Below are positions 1-8,542 of a stretch of DNA of 53,372 nt, piece after piece. Source of the stretch: Eubacteriales bacterium (GTDB taxonomy: Bacteria > Bacillota > Clostridia > Oscillospirales > Oscillospiraceae); the NCBI GenBank assembly GCA_030539285.1, contig JAUNSH010000014.1:1-53372 (forward strand), in the 5' to 3' direction. The stretch's first letter is position 1, and each line of letters starts with the position of its first letter. Both the position numbers and the translations under genes were made by a program. The notes under the pieces are model-generated. The model was not told the DNA's origin. It saw only the letters and a list, made by a program, of their open reading frames with translations, and ran no database searches.

Positions 1-677
1 AGACCCGCCGCTGGAACCCCAAAATGGCCCCCTACATCTACACCGAGCGTAACGGCATCTACATCATCGACCTGCAGAAGACCGTTAAGAAGCTGGAGGA
101 GGCTTACAACTTCGTCCGTGAGACCTCTGCCAACGGCGGCAACATCCTGTTCGTCGGCACCAAGAAGCAGGCTCAGGACGCTATCCGCGAGGAAGCTGCC
201 CGCTGCGGCGGTTACTATGTCAACTCCCGCTGGCTGGGCGGTATGCTGACCAACTTCCGCACCATGCGTTCCCGTATCGACCGTCTGGCTCAGCTGAAGA
301 AGATGGAAGAGGACGGCACCTTCGCCATGCTGCCCAAGAAGGAAGTCATCAAGCACCAGGGCGAGATCGCGAAGCTGGAGAAGTACCTGGGCGGCGTGAA
401 GGAAATGAAGAAGATCCCCGCTGCCATGTTCATCGTTGACCCCCGGAAGGAGCGCAACGCCATCGCCGAGGCCAAGAAGCTGAACATCCCCGTTGTGGCT
501 ATTGTCGATACCAACTGCGATCCCGACGAGATCGACTACGTGATCCCCGGCAACGACGACGCCATCCGCGCCATCCGTCTGATCGCCTCCGCCATGGCTA
601 ACGCCGCCATCGAGGGCCGTCAGGGTGAGGACACCGAGGTCGCCGCTGAGACTCCCGCCGAGGCCGCCGCTGAATAA
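1..677 (+). CDS. rpsB: 30S ribosomal protein S2 (5' truncated by window edge)
   Basis: Small-subunit ribosomal protein S2, which binds the 16S rRNA late in 30S assembly. The reading frame is open from base 3 ([18 protein letters not shown]), so the first Met at 24 is internal and the true start lies upstream of the window. S2 signatures are visible: IYIIDLQKT, the [15 protein letters not shown] stretch, [12 protein letters not shown], and [18 protein letters not shown]. The C-terminus is an Ala/Glu-rich tail ending at TAA 675-677. It is followed after 44 bp by tsf, the conserved bacterial rpsB-tsf order. Identification is certain; only the N-terminus is missing. Confidence 0.98.
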   Translation, partial: TRRWNPKMAPYIYTERNGIYIIDLQKTVKKLEEAYNFVRETSANGGNILFVGTKKQAQDAIREEAARCGGYYVNSRWLGGMLTNFRTMRSRIDRLAQLKKMEEDGTFAMLPKKEVIKHQGEIAKLEKYLGGVKEMKKIPAAMFIVDPRKERNAIAEAKKLNIPVVAIVDTNCDPDEIDYVIPGNDDAIRAIRLIASAMANAAIEGRQGEDTEVAAETPAEAAAE

Positions 678-721
678 GCTTGCCCCTACCATACAATTAT
701 CGTATCAGGAGGAAATAGAAA

Positions 722-1651
722 ATGGCTTTTACCGCTCAGGATGTTAAGAAGCTCCGTGAAATGACCAACGTCGGCATGATGGACTGCAAGAAGGCCCTGC
801 AGGCCACCGACGGCGATATGGACAAGGCCGTTGACTGGCTGCGTGAAAAGGGTCTGGCCAAGGCCGCCAAGAAGGCCGGCCGTATCGCCGCTGAGGGCGT
901 GGCTTACGCCGCTGTCATCGACGGTGTGGGCGTGGTCATCGAGGTCAACTCCGAGACCGACTTCGCCGCCAAGACCGATGCCTTTATGGATCTGGTCAAG
1001 AACCTGGCTACCATCGTGGCTACCCAGAACCCCGCTGACGTGGAGGCTCTGAAGGGCTGCACCTACCCCAACTCCAACCTGACCGTCACCGAGATCATGC
1101 AGGAGAAGGTCATGTCCATCGGCGAGAACATGCAGATCCGCCGCTTCGCCCGCTTCGATGCCAACACCTCCGTGGCTTACGTCCACGCCGGCGGCACCCA
1201 CGGCGTTCTGGTGAACCTGGCTGTGGAGGGTGACGTGGACGTCACCGAGATCGGCAAGAACGTGGCTATGCAGATCGCCGCCATGTCCCCCAAGTACTGG
1301 GACAAGGCTCAGGTGCCTCAGGCCGACGTGGACAAGGAGCTGGCCGTGCAGGTGGCTCTGATGGACAACGACCCCAAGATGGCTTCCAAGCCCGCCGCTG
1401 TGAAGGAAAAGATCGCTGCCGGCAAGATGGCCGCCTTCTACAAGGAGAGCTGCCTGCTGCAGCAGGAGTTCGTCCGCGGCGACCTCTATAAGGGCGACGT
1501 GGCCGGCTACATTGCCGACGCTGCCAAGAAGCTGGGCGGCAAGGTCACCTTCGTTGACGCCATTCACTACATCAAGGGTGAGGGCATCGAGAAGAAGGAA
1601 GAGGACTTCGCCGCTGAGGTGGCTGCCCAGATCGCCGGCGCTGCCAAGTAA
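722..1651 (+). CDS. tsf: Elongation factor Ts
   Basis: Nucleotide exchange factor that releases GDP from EF-Tu, cytoplasmic. The 309-aa protein begins with the UBA-like N-terminal domain (KKLREMTNVGMMDCKKAL) and has the core dimerisation signature SETDFAAKTDAF at about residues 77-88, followed by two core subdomains. Length is usual for the family. The ATG is preceded by AGGAGGAAAT (706-715), a strong ribosome binding site. The gene is cotranscribed with rpsB, and an intrinsic terminator follows 17 bp after the stop. Nothing unusual. Confidence 0.98.
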   Translation: MAFTAQDVKKLREMTNVGMMDCKKALQATDGDMDKAVDWLREKGLAKAAKKAGRIAAEGVAYAAVIDGVGVVIEVNSETDFAAKTDAFMDLVKNLATIVATQNPADVEALKGCTYPNSNLTVTEIMQEKVMSIGENMQIRRFARFDANTSVAYVHAGGTHGVLVNLAVEGDVDVTEIGKNVAMQIAAMSPKYWDKAQVPQADVDKELAVQVALMDNDPKMASKPAAVKEKIAAGKMAAFYKESCLLQQEFVRGDLYKGDVAGYIADAAKKLGGKVTFVDAIHYIKGEGIEKKEEDFAAEVAAQIAGAAK

Positions 1652-1668
1652 TTCACCTTTCATGCAAG

Positions 1669-1699
1669 AAACTCCCTGCCTTCCGGCGGGGAGTTTTTT
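1669..1699 (+). terminator. Intrinsic terminator of rpsB-tsf
   Basis: Stem AAACTCCC / GGGAGTTT (1669-1676 with 1688-1695) around a short loop, running into a T run at 1693-1699. It sits immediately after tsf. Confidence 0.9.
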
Positions 1700-1726
1700 G
1701 GCGGCAGGGCGGCAGGGCCGCCTGCC

Positions 1727-1798
1727 AATGCGTGCCCGGGTGGTCTGTATTCGCTGCGCCATTGGGTACTGCTCGGTTTCGTTCCCAATTCATTCATT
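1727..1798 (+). repeat. Dispersed repeat R3, copy 1
   Basis: About 70 bp beginning AATGCGTGC and containing TCTGTATTCG and CGCCATTGGG. It aligns by eye at roughly 75% identity with 41791-41862. Both copies follow a transcription-unit end and a GC-rich GCCGCC-type stretch, so this is a dispersed intergenic family rather than a gene. Function unknown. Confidence 0.7.
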
Positions 1799-1885
1799 GG
1801 TCGCCCACCCTCCGTTGTTTCGGGACGCCCGGACGGACAGGACGGCCTTTTTCAGTTCAGCCGTATACTGACGTTTCGACAGCGC

Positions 1886-1990
1886 AAGGCTCCCCCTTTT
1901 AGGGGAGCTGTCAGCGCAAGCTGACTGAGGGGTGCACCCCTCCGCCCCGGCTTACGCCGGGCCACCTCCCCTACGAGGGGAGGCTTTGCT
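1886..1990. repeat. Dispersed repeat R2 (GGCTCCCC... palindromic family), long copy
   Basis: A chain of hairpins: GGCTCCCCC-ttt-AGGGGAGC, TCAGCGCAAGCTGA, CCCGGC-ttac-GCCGGG, CCTCCCC-tacg-AGGGGAGG. Shorter relatives occur at 5252-5296, 17430-17476 (minus orientation) and 33913-33939. I recognise this type from intergenic regions of gut Clostridia. No coding sense is visible. Confidence 0.75.
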
Positions 1991-2128
1991 CCGCAAATTT
2001 CAATTTGCTGTTTATCTGCTTGTACCCGTTTCCTCCTGATGGGAAACAGGGTGGTGGAGCGTGCGGTACAAATCCTGTCTCCCTCCCCCTGCTGGGTGTT
2101 TTTTTGACACACTGGTGTAGGGTTAGCT

Positions 2129-2218
2129 GTAGGGGCGGGGCATTGACCCGCCCTTCTGCGTCAGCAGCACGTTCCATGTGCCGCTTCGCGGACGGGAGGG
2201 GCATTGCCCCTCCCCTAC
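2129..2218. repeat. Paired palindromic repeat R1 (MITE-like), copy 1
   Basis: Two palindromes face each other: one at 2129-2153 (GTAGGGGCGGGG, loop CATTGA, CCCGCCC) and one at 2194-2218 (GGGAGGGG, loop CATTG, CCCCTCCCCTAC). The outer ends GTAGGGG and CCCCTAC are terminal inverted repeats of a 90-bp unit. Related units are at 6885-7034, 22398-22502 and 30519-30595; single palindromes are at 3855, 24739 and 41859. Confidence 0.75.
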
Positions 2219-2442
2219 AGGGTTTGTGAACTGTAACGTGCTGGAAGGGATACGAATATGGCAGGTGCTGGTCACGGTATCCCCCCAGCTGTGCCGGCCC
2301 CCATTGAGAGGAGCCTTGCACTGTCGAAAGCTGTCGTTTCAGTGTGCGGCTGAACTGAAAATGCCCGTCCCGTCCGTCCGGGCGTCCCGAATCAGAAGTT
2401 TGGAGTTAGAAGTTATTCTTTCACCCCTCACTCAACACTGCA

Positions 2443-2670
2443 TTACCTGCTCTCCGGCACTTCCAGAAAGTGAAGGGCCACTCTCTCCCCAAAGTCCCGT
2501 CCCATGGCCCGCCGGATAGGCTCGTCCAGGTCCGAGTGGAGTACGTGGGCGTCACAGCGTTCATAGCCCCGCTGCGCAGCAGGGACCTGATGCACGTGCT
2601 CATCAGCCCCAGCGCCTTCTGATACTTCACCGTTTTTCCCGTTTCGCTGCCGATAAGAGCCAACCTTCAC
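2443..2670 (-). pseudogene. Possible decayed gene fragment with frameshift
   Basis: On the minus strand two overlapping frames each carry protein-like sequence. One reads KYQKALGLMSTCIRSLL, the other QRGYERCDAHVLHSDL then GRDFGERVALHFLEV. Joined by a one-base indel near 2575-2585 they would form the tail of a soluble alpha/beta protein, loosely resembling the end of a GNAT acetyltransferase (inference from pattern only). No start codon with a ribosome binding site is seen. It lies in a repeat-rich region, consistent with decay. Confidence is low. Confidence 0.3.
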
Positions 2671-2686
2671 AGAATGTTTATCTCTC

Positions 2687-2715
2687 TTGACTTTCCATCG
2701 AAAAAAAGCTAAACT
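2687..2715 (+). promoter_or_regulatory. Sigma-A promoter for the DUF362 gene
   Basis: TTGACT (2687-2692), 17-bp spacer, TAAACT (2710-2715), about 30 bp upstream of the start at 2745. Confidence 0.7.
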
Positions 2716-2744
2716 ATCCCTAGATATTTTTCAGGAGGTACATT

Positions 2745-3848
2745 ATGGCATCCAAGGTTTATTTTACCGACTTCTGCACCGGCACGTCGGAGACGCTGCC
2801 CCAGAAGCTGTCCCGGCTGATCCTCTCCGCCGGCATTGACCAGATCGATTTTCAGGACAAGTTTGTTGCCATCAAAATTCATTTTGGCGAGCTGGGCAAC
2901 ATGGCCCATCTGCGCTCCGGCTACGCCCGGGTGCTGGTGGACATCATCAAGGACCTGGGCGGCAAGCCCTTCCTGACCGACTGCAACACCATGTACGTCG
3001 GCTCCCGGAAGAACGCTCTGGACCATCTGGAGACTGCCTACTTAAACGGCTTCACCCCCTACTCCACCGGCTGCCACATCCTGATCGCCGACGGCCTGAA
3101 GGGCACCGACGACGTGGACGTGCCCGTGGTGGGCGGCGAATACGTCAAGTCCGCCAAGATCGGCCGGGCCATCATGGACGCCGACATCGTCATTTCCCTG
3201 AACCACTTCAAGGGCCATGAGGAAGCAGGCTTCGGCGGCGCCATGAAAAATCTGGGCATGGGCAGCGGCTCCAATGCCGGCAAACGGGAGATGCACAGTG
3301 AGGGCCGCCCTGAGGTTGACCCGGAAAAGTGCGTCGGATGCGGCACCTGCGCCAAATACTGCGCCCACGACGGCCCCCAGCTGGAGGGCGGCATTATGCA
3401 CATCGACTGGACCAAGTGCATGGGCTGCGGGCGGTGCATCGACGTGTGCCCCGTCAAGGCCATCCACCCCGCCTACGCCCAGTCCGCCGCTATCCTGAAC
3501 TGCAAGATCGCCGAGTACACCAAGGCGGTGCTGGACGGCCGGCCCAATTTCCACATTACCCTGGTCCGGGACGTCAGCCCCTACTGCGACTGCCACCCGG
3601 AGAACGACGTTCCCATTGTCCCGGATGTGGGTATGTTCGCCTCCTTTGACCCGGTGGCGCTGGACCTGGCCTGTGCCGAGGCCGTCAACGCCCAGACCAT
3701 CATGCCCGGCTCCAAGCTCCAAAAAGCCAACCGTCCGGACCTGGATAACCTCACTGGCTCCTTCCCCCACACCGACTGGCGCAGCCAGATCGCCCACGCC
3801 AGAAAGATCGGTCTGGGCGAGGATTCCTATGAATTGATTACAATTTAG
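2745..3848 (+). CDS. DUF362 protein with two 4Fe-4S ferredoxin motifs
   Basis: 367-aa cytoplasmic iron-sulfur protein. The N-terminal two thirds match the DUF362 pattern (YFTDFCTGTSETL, IHFGELGN, LTDCNTMY, VISLNHFKGHEEAGFGGAMK). From about residue 191 there are two ferredoxin clusters, CVGCGTCAKYC and CMGCGRCIDVC, each followed by proline or a nearby Pro, then a C-terminal DUF362 remainder (PDVGMFASFDPVALDLAC). The family is thought to act in electron transfer but its substrate is unknown. AGGAGG precedes the ATG by 7 bases. It is a single-gene unit with its own promoter and a downstream terminator shared with rodA, which converges on it. Confidence 0.9.
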   Translation: MASKVYFTDFCTGTSETLPQKLSRLILSAGIDQIDFQDKFVAIKIHFGELGNMAHLRSGYARVLVDIIKDLGGKPFLTDCNTMYVGSRKNALDHLETAYLNGFTPYSTGCHILIADGLKGTDDVDVPVVGGEYVKSAKIGRAIMDADIVISLNHFKGHEEAGFGGAMKNLGMGSGSNAGKREMHSEGRPEVDPEKCVGCGTCAKYCAHDGPQLEGGIMHIDWTKCMGCGRCIDVCPVKAIHPAYAQSAAILNCKIAEYTKAVLDGRPNFHITLVRDVSPYCDCHPENDVPIVPDVGMFASFDPVALDLACAEAVNAQTIMPGSKLQKANRPDLDNLTGSFPHTDWRSQIAHARKIGLGEDSYELITI

Positions 3849-3854
3849 TTCACC

Positions 3855-3883
3855 GTAGGGGCGGGTCATCGACCCGCCTCTAC
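3855..3883. repeat. Palindromic repeat R1, single unit
   Basis: GTAGGGGCGGG, loop TCATCGA, then CCCGCC and TCTAC: one R1 palindrome without a partner, directly after the stop of the DUF362 gene. Confidence 0.7.
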
Positions 3884-3893
3884 AATATGCACA

Positions 3894-3930
3894 GACCGGG
3901 ATATCCAAATCGGATACCCCGGTCGTTTTT
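3894..3930 (+). terminator. Intrinsic terminator
   Basis: GACCGGG (3894-3900) pairs with CCCGGTC (3918-3924) with an inner ATATCC/GGATA stem, followed by five to six T (3926-3930). It lies between the convergent DUF362 and rodA genes. Confidence 0.85.
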
Positions 3931-3932
3931 GA

Positions 3933-5093
3933 TTATCCCCGGTATGGCTGCACGTACCGTTCATGACTAAGCGACGACGGTCGGGCGTAAGCGCCGGATA
4001 CCAGTCCCAGCATGGCGAAGATGGTGACCACGGAGGAGCCGCCGTAGCTGATCAGCGGCAGGGTCAGGCCGATAACCGGCATGACGCCGATGCACATGCC
4101 CACGTTGATCATCAGCTGGAACATCAGGGCCGAAGCCGCGCCGTAGCACACCAGACGGCGCATATAGTCCTGGCACCGGACGCCCACGTAGATGCACCGG
4201 GCGATGATAGCCAGCTCCAGCAGCATGATGGCCACACAGCCCACAAAGCCCAGCTCCTCACCCATGGAGGAGAAAATATAGTCCGTATGCTGGGCAAACA
4301 GGGCGCCGCTCTGGGTACGGTTGCCGTCGAACAGCCCCTGGCCCGTCAGGCCGCCGCCGGTGAGGGACTGGAGATTGATTTTGGAGTGATACCGTTCGTT
4401 GATGCCCTGAGGGTCGATGGTGGGGTCAAACAGGATCAGGATCCGATTCCGCTGGTACTGGCCCAGGAACTGCCACAGGATGGGGAACATGGCCGCGATG
4501 CCGCCAATGGCCAGGGCAAACCACCACAGGCTGACGCCGCCGGCAAAGGCCATGCCGATGAAAATAAACACGAAGATCAATGACACGCCCATGTCCGAGG
4601 ACAATGCCAGATTCAGGCCCACCAGAAGTCCCAGGTGCATCAGCATATGGATGATGGAAACCGGGTGGGAGATCCGGTTCTGGTGGGAGGACATGACCGA
4701 CGCCATAATAATAATGTAGGTGATCTTACAGATCTCAGCAGGCTGGACGCTGATCACGCCCAAGTCGATCCAGCTTCGGTTGCCGGTGTTGTTGTCCGTG
4801 CCCAGAGGGCTGATCAGCATGAGAAGCAGCAGCACATTAAAGGCCACCATCATCCCCCGGTGCTCCGACAGAAAGTCCAGGTCGATGGAGGACACCAGCG
4901 CGTACATCAGCACGCCCAGGCCGATGGAGACCACCTGAACGGCGATATACTTAAAATTGCTGCCGAATTTTTCGGCGGAGGTGGCGCTTGCAATACAGAT
5001 CACGCCGAAGCCCGCCACGCACACACACAGGATCAGGAGGAACATATCGCCCTTCTTTATGAAATCCTTCAGTTCTTCAAAATAATGGCGCAT
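3933..5093 (-). CDS. rodA: SEDS-family peptidoglycan glycosyltransferase RodA/FtsW type
   Basis: 386-aa polytopic membrane protein of the SEDS family, which polymerises peptidoglycan from lipid II together with a class B PBP during elongation. Visible features are about ten hydrophobic segments, RSWIDLGVISVQPAEI in the first half, the large extracytoplasmic loop with TGGGLTGQGLFDG and FSSMGEELGFVG, and the C-terminal PLISYGGSS motif. A ribosome binding site GGAGGCGGAG precedes the ATG, and a promoter is at 5125-5153. The N-terminus starts with a short charged cytoplasmic stretch. It stands alone, not in an mreBCD cluster; SpoVE or FtsW are alternatives within the same family. Confidence 0.88.
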   Translation of the reverse strand: MRHYFEELKDFIKKGDMFLLILCVCVAGFGVICIASATSAEKFGSNFKYIAVQVVSIGLGVLMYALVSSIDLDFLSEHRGMMVAFNVLLLLMLISPLGTDNNTGNRSWIDLGVISVQPAEICKITYIIIMASVMSSHQNRISHPVSIIHMLMHLGLLVGLNLALSSDMGVSLIFVFIFIGMAFAGGVSLWWFALAIGGIAAMFPILWQFLGQYQRNRILILFDPTIDPQGINERYHSKINLQSLTGGGLTGQGLFDGNRTQSGALFAQHTDYIFSSMGEELGFVGCVAIMLLELAIIARCIYVGVRCQDYMRRLVCYGAASALMFQLMINVGMCIGVMPVIGLTLPLISYGGSSVVTIFAMLGLVSGAYARPSSLSHERYVQPYRG

Positions 5094-5124
5094 TTCTCCG
5101 CCTCCTTTTCCATACTACCCGTGG

Positions 5125-5153
5125 ATTATATCATTTTGTGTGATAAAAGTAAA
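5125..5153 (-). promoter_or_regulatory. Sigma-A promoter for rodA
   Basis: Minus strand: TTTACT (5148-5153), 17-bp spacer, TATAAT (5125-5130). Confidence 0.6.
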
Positions 5154-5251
5154 TAGCGGAAATGTAAACGTCCTTTGAACAGCGGGCAGGGCCTGCTGCC
5201 AATACGTTACGAACAGGGTCTATCCCATGACATCCCCTGGGCCCCTCGACC

Positions 5252-5296
5252 AAAGCCTTCCCCTTTGGGGAAGGCCTTGCTTCGCAAATTCCAATT
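5252..5296. repeat. Dispersed repeat R2, short copy
   Basis: Hairpin AAGCCTTCCCC-ttt-GGGGAAGGCCTT followed by GCTTCGCAAATT. The same tail (GCTCCGCAAATTTCAATTTGCT) follows the long copy at 1990-2010, so hairpin and tail travel together. The rest of the 5154-5357 gap shows nothing else I can support. Confidence 0.65.
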
Positions 5297-5357
5297 TACC
5301 ACCTTGCTGTGTCAAGTCGATAAGCATTAAAAAAGATAAGGAAAACCCATAAAAAAG

Positions 5358-5386
5358 TTGACTTTTTCTATTTCTCCCGGTATAAT
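5358..5386 (+). promoter_or_regulatory. Sigma-A promoter for the symporter gene
   Basis: TTGACT (5358-5363), 17-bp spacer, TATAAT (5381-5386). The leader to the start at 5469 is about 75 bases and contains TAACTTTCCATTTTCAACTT, related in inverted sense to 29185-29205. Confidence 0.85.
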
Positions 5387-5468
5387 CTTAACGGTTTATT
5401 TACATTTCGAGCGTCCCGAAGGGACACCATAACTTTCCATTTTCAACTTATCATTGCGGAGGTCTGTT

Positions 5469-6829
5469 ATGCAGCGAGAGCACCTGGGAAGCCGTCTGGG
5501 CTTCATTCTGCTCAGCGCGGGTTGCGCCATCGGCATCGGCAACGTCTGGAAATTCCCCTGGATGACCGGGCAGTACGGCGGCGGCGCCTTTGTGCTGATC
5601 TATCTTGTATTTCTTCTGGTGCTGGGGGTCCCTGTGCTGACCATGGAGTTTGCCATGGGTCGGGCCGCCCAGAAAAGCCCCCTGAAAATGTATGAACAGC
5701 TGAAACCCGGAAGCAAATGGGGCTGGCACGGCTATGTGTGTCTGCTGGGCAACGTCATGCTCATGATGTTCTACACCACCGTGGCCGGGTGGATGCTCCA
5801 ATATTTCGTGAACACCGCCGCCGGCGCTTACGTGGGGCTGGACACCGCGGGGATCGAAGCGAAATTCGGAGAAATGCTGGCTTCTCCCGGCAAAATGACC
5901 CTTTACATGGGCATCGTTGTGGTCATCGGCTTCTCCGTCATCTCTCTGGGCGTGCAGAAGGGATTGGAGCGGGTCACCAAGTGGATGATGATGGCTCTGA
6001 TCCTTCTCATGTGGGTGCTGGCCTTCCACAGCATGACCCTCCCCGGCGGCGGCACGGGCCTGTCCTTCTACCTGATCCCGGATTTTCAGCGGATGGCGGA
6101 CATCGGCGTGGGCAATGTCATTGTCGGTGCCATGAATCAGGCCTTTTTACCCTCAGCCTCGGCATCGGGGCCATGGCGATTTTCGGCAGCTACATTGGAA
6201 AAGACCATGCCCTCATGGGAGAGGCCGTCCGGGTCGGTTTACTGGACACCATGGTAGCCCTGTGTTCGGGCCTGATCATCTTCCCCGCCTGCTTTGCCTA
6301 CGGCGTGGATGTGAACAGCGGCCCCGCCCTGATCTTCATGACCCTGCCCAACGTGTTCAACCACATCGCCCTGGGGCAGTTCTGGGGGAGCCTGTTCTTT
6401 CTGTTTCTGACCTTCGCCGCCTTTTCAACGGTTTTGGCGGTGTTTGAGAACATCGTCTGCTGCGTCAGCGAGATGACGCTTTGGAGCCGGAAGAAGACCT
6501 GCGCTTTTTGCTGCGGCGGGATGTTCCTGCTGAGCCTGCCCTGCCTGCTGGGCTACAACCTGTGGCAAAATGTGCGGCCCATCGCCGGGCACGATATCCT
6601 CGACAGCGAGGATTTTCTGGTCAGCAACCTCCTGCTGCCCCTCGGTTCCCTGATCTTCATTCTGTTCTGCACCACCCGCTACGGCTGGGGCTGGGAAACG
6701 TTCCTGAAAGAAGCCAACGAGGGCACCGGCCTGAAGGTGGCAAAATGGATGCGGCCTTATATGACTTACGTCCTGCCCGTCATTGTCTTTGTGATCTTCG
6801 TGGTGGGTCTGGTGGGATTCTTCCAATAA
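5469..6829 (+). pseudogene. Sodium:neurotransmitter (NSS/LeuT) family amino-acid symporter, frameshifted
   Basis: Na+-coupled amino-acid importer of the LeuT/NSS fold. The N-terminus has the family signature GCAIGIGNVWKFPW, then LTMEFAMGRAAQKSP and successive membrane helices. The frame starting at ATG 5469 (RBS GCGGAGG) runs to 6257, but homology changes frame at 6144-6148: five T follow MNQA, whereas six would give AFFTLSLGIGAMAIFGSY and continue in the other frame to TAA 6829. Joined, the protein would be about 453 aa with 11-12 helices, the normal length for bacterial members. Everything outside the single base is intact, so this is recent inactivation, phase variation or a sequencing error. 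Confidence 0.85.
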
Positions 6830-6834
6830 CGCAG

Positions 6835-6866
6835 ATGCTCCCGGCAATTCCAGCCGGGAGCATTAT
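6835..6866 (+). terminator. Intrinsic terminator after the symporter
   Basis: Perfect stem ATGCTCCCGGC / GCCGGGAGCAT (6835-6845 with 6853-6863), followed by TATTGTATT. Confidence 0.75.
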
Positions 6867-6884
6867 TGTATTATGTTCCGTGTT

Positions 6885-7034
6885 GTAGGGCGGGGTCATG
6901 ACCCCGCCGACCACGTTGGATATTTTTGACGCTTTCGTCCAACGCAGAACGCATCGAGGTCAATTTACCAATACCATTCACCGAAAGTTGCATGTAATCG
7001 AAACCGGATCGGCGGGGTCATGACCCCGCCCTAC
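6885..7034. repeat. Paired palindromic repeat R1 (MITE-like), copy 2
   Basis: Palindromes at 6885-6908 and 7011-7034, both built around GGGGTCATGACCCC, with outer GTAGGG and CCCTAC ends. The 100-bp spacer between them has no reading frame of note. It fills the gap between the symporter terminator and the end of galT. Confidence 0.8.
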
Positions 7035-7048
7035 GCATTTTCATTTCA

Positions 7049-8542
7049 TTACTGATTGACTGCATCCACGAATTTCAGGAATGCGTTCTTTCCCTCGGGG
7101 GTATTCTTGTATACACCCGCGTCCTCCAAAACCTCGGTAAAGACCTTTCCGGTCTCCTTGAGGATAATATCCAGCGCGTTGTCCCCGGTGAAGGTGTATT
7201 GCTTTTTCAGCTCCTCCACCCAGGGTGCGTGCTTGCTCAGCACCTCGTCAGCGGCAATGTCTGCCCCGGACACGATGGCGGCTGCCAGGTCCGTCAGCTC
7301 CTGCTTTAACCGGCTGGGCAGAACGGCAAGACCCATGACCTCGATGAGGCCGATGTTCTCCTTCTTGATGTGGTGCTTGTCCGCGTGGGGGTGGAACACG
7401 CCCAAGGGGTGCTCCGGGGTGGTGATGTTGCACCGCAGCACCAGATCCAGCTCGTACAGCTCTCCCCTGCGGCGGGCAATGGGGGTGATGGTGTTGTGGG
7501 GCTCCCCGTCAGAGCAGGCGATCACGCCCACGCTTTCGTCAGAGTAGCCCCGCCAAATGGTAAGAATTTTGTCCGCCAATTCTGCAAGTCTCGCCGGGTC
7601 TTTTCCATCCAGACGGATGACGCTCATGGGCCACTTCACGATGCCCGCCTTTACGTCCTCGTAACCTTTGAAGGAGACTTCCTTTTCCATCCCTGCCTTT
7701 TCCATGGCGAACTGGTAGTGCCCGCCCTGAAAATGCTCATGGCTCAGGATGGAGCCGCCCACAATAGGCAGATCGGCATTGGAGCCGACAAAGTAGTGCG
7801 GGAAAGCCTTCACAAAGTCCAGCAGCTTCTCAAAGGCGCTGCGGTCGATCTTCATGGGCACGTGCCGGGAGTTGAAGACGATGCAGTGCTCATTATAATA
7901 GACGTAGGGCGAGTATTGCAGGCACCAGTCCTCCCCGCTGACCTGAATAGGGATGATGCGGTGGTTGGCCCGGGCAGGGTGGTTCATGCGCCCGGCGTAG
8001 CCCTCGTTTTCCCGGCACAGCTGACACTTGGGGTAGGCCGTCTGAGGGGCATCTTTCGCCGCGGCAATGGCCTTGGGGTCCTTCTCTGGCTTACTCAGGT
8101 TGATGGTGATGTCCATTTCGCCGCACTGGCTTTCGTACTTCCATCGCATGTCTTTCGCGATGCGGTAGCGGCGGATGTAGTCGGTGTCGCAGCTGAATTG
8201 ATAGTACCAGTCCGTGGCTTCCACCGGGGAAACCGCGTACTTCTCCGCAAAGGTACGCACCACTTCTCTGGGCATGGGAGTCACCGCGCCCATGATCCGG
8301 GTGTCGAAAATGTCCCGGGCGGTGATGTTGTCCTCGCACAGCCCCTGCGCCACGGCGTAATCCAGAATCCCCGCCAGAATTTCCTCCAGATTCTCGCTCT
8401 GCGGCTCGTCGGAGAGTTCATAGTCGTCCTTGCGCAGGATATCCAGCAGGCGGTTGGTGAGCACCTGATGGTCAACCGGCTCGGCAAGGCCCCGGTTCAT
8501 AGCATAGGAGACAAGAGAATCGATCAGGGTTTCAATTTTCAC
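7049..8542 (-). CDS. galT: UDP-glucose--hexose-1-phosphate uridylyltransferase (Firmicutes type)
   Basis: Second enzyme of the Leloir pathway: transfers UMP from UDP-glucose to galactose-1-phosphate, cytoplasmic. 497 aa, the long class II GalT typical of Firmicutes rather than the 350-aa E. coli type. Active-site region GGSILSHEHFQGGHY is clear (His-x-His-x-x-Gln type), and CQLCRENEGYAGR plus HPARANHRIIPI match the N-terminal domain. The start overlaps the end of galK by 4 bp (ATGA type), so translation is probably coupled. Ends 14 bp from a palindromic R1 element. No galE or galactose transporter is next to it. Confidence 0.95.
   Translation of the reverse strand: MKIETLIDSLVSYAMNRGLAEPVDHQVLTNRLLDILRKDDYELSDEPQSENLEEILAGILDYAVAQGLCEDNITARDIFDTRIMGAVTPMPREVVRTFAEKYAVSPVEATDWYYQFSCDTDYIRRYRIAKDMRWKYESQCGEMDITINLSKPEKDPKAIAAAKDAPQTAYPKCQLCRENEGYAGRMNHPARANHRIIPIQVSGEDWCLQYSPYVYYNEHCIVFNSRHVPMKIDRSAFEKLLDFVKAFPHYFVGSNADLPIVGGSILSHEHFQGGHYQFAMEKAGMEKEVSFKGYEDVKAGIVKWPMSVIRLDGKDPARLAELADKILTIWRGYSDESVGVIACSDGEPHNTITPIARRRGELYELDLVLRCNITTPEHPLGVFHPHADKHHIKKENIGLIEVMGLAVLPSRLKQELTDLAAAIVSGADIAADEVLSKHAPWVEELKKQYTFTGDNALDIILKETGKVFTEVLEDAGVYKNTPEGKNAFLKFVDAVNQ

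Noticed and set aside
686-1762. Long minus-strand open frame opposite tsf
   Set aside because: It is the GC-rich antisense frame of tsf, with His/Gly/Val-rich low-complexity translation and no ribosome binding site.
6144-6150. Programmed -1 frameshift in the symporter
   Set aside because: CTTTTTA does not allow full re-pairing in the P site and no stimulatory stem-loop or upstream SD-like element is evident; such transporters are not known to use frameshifting.
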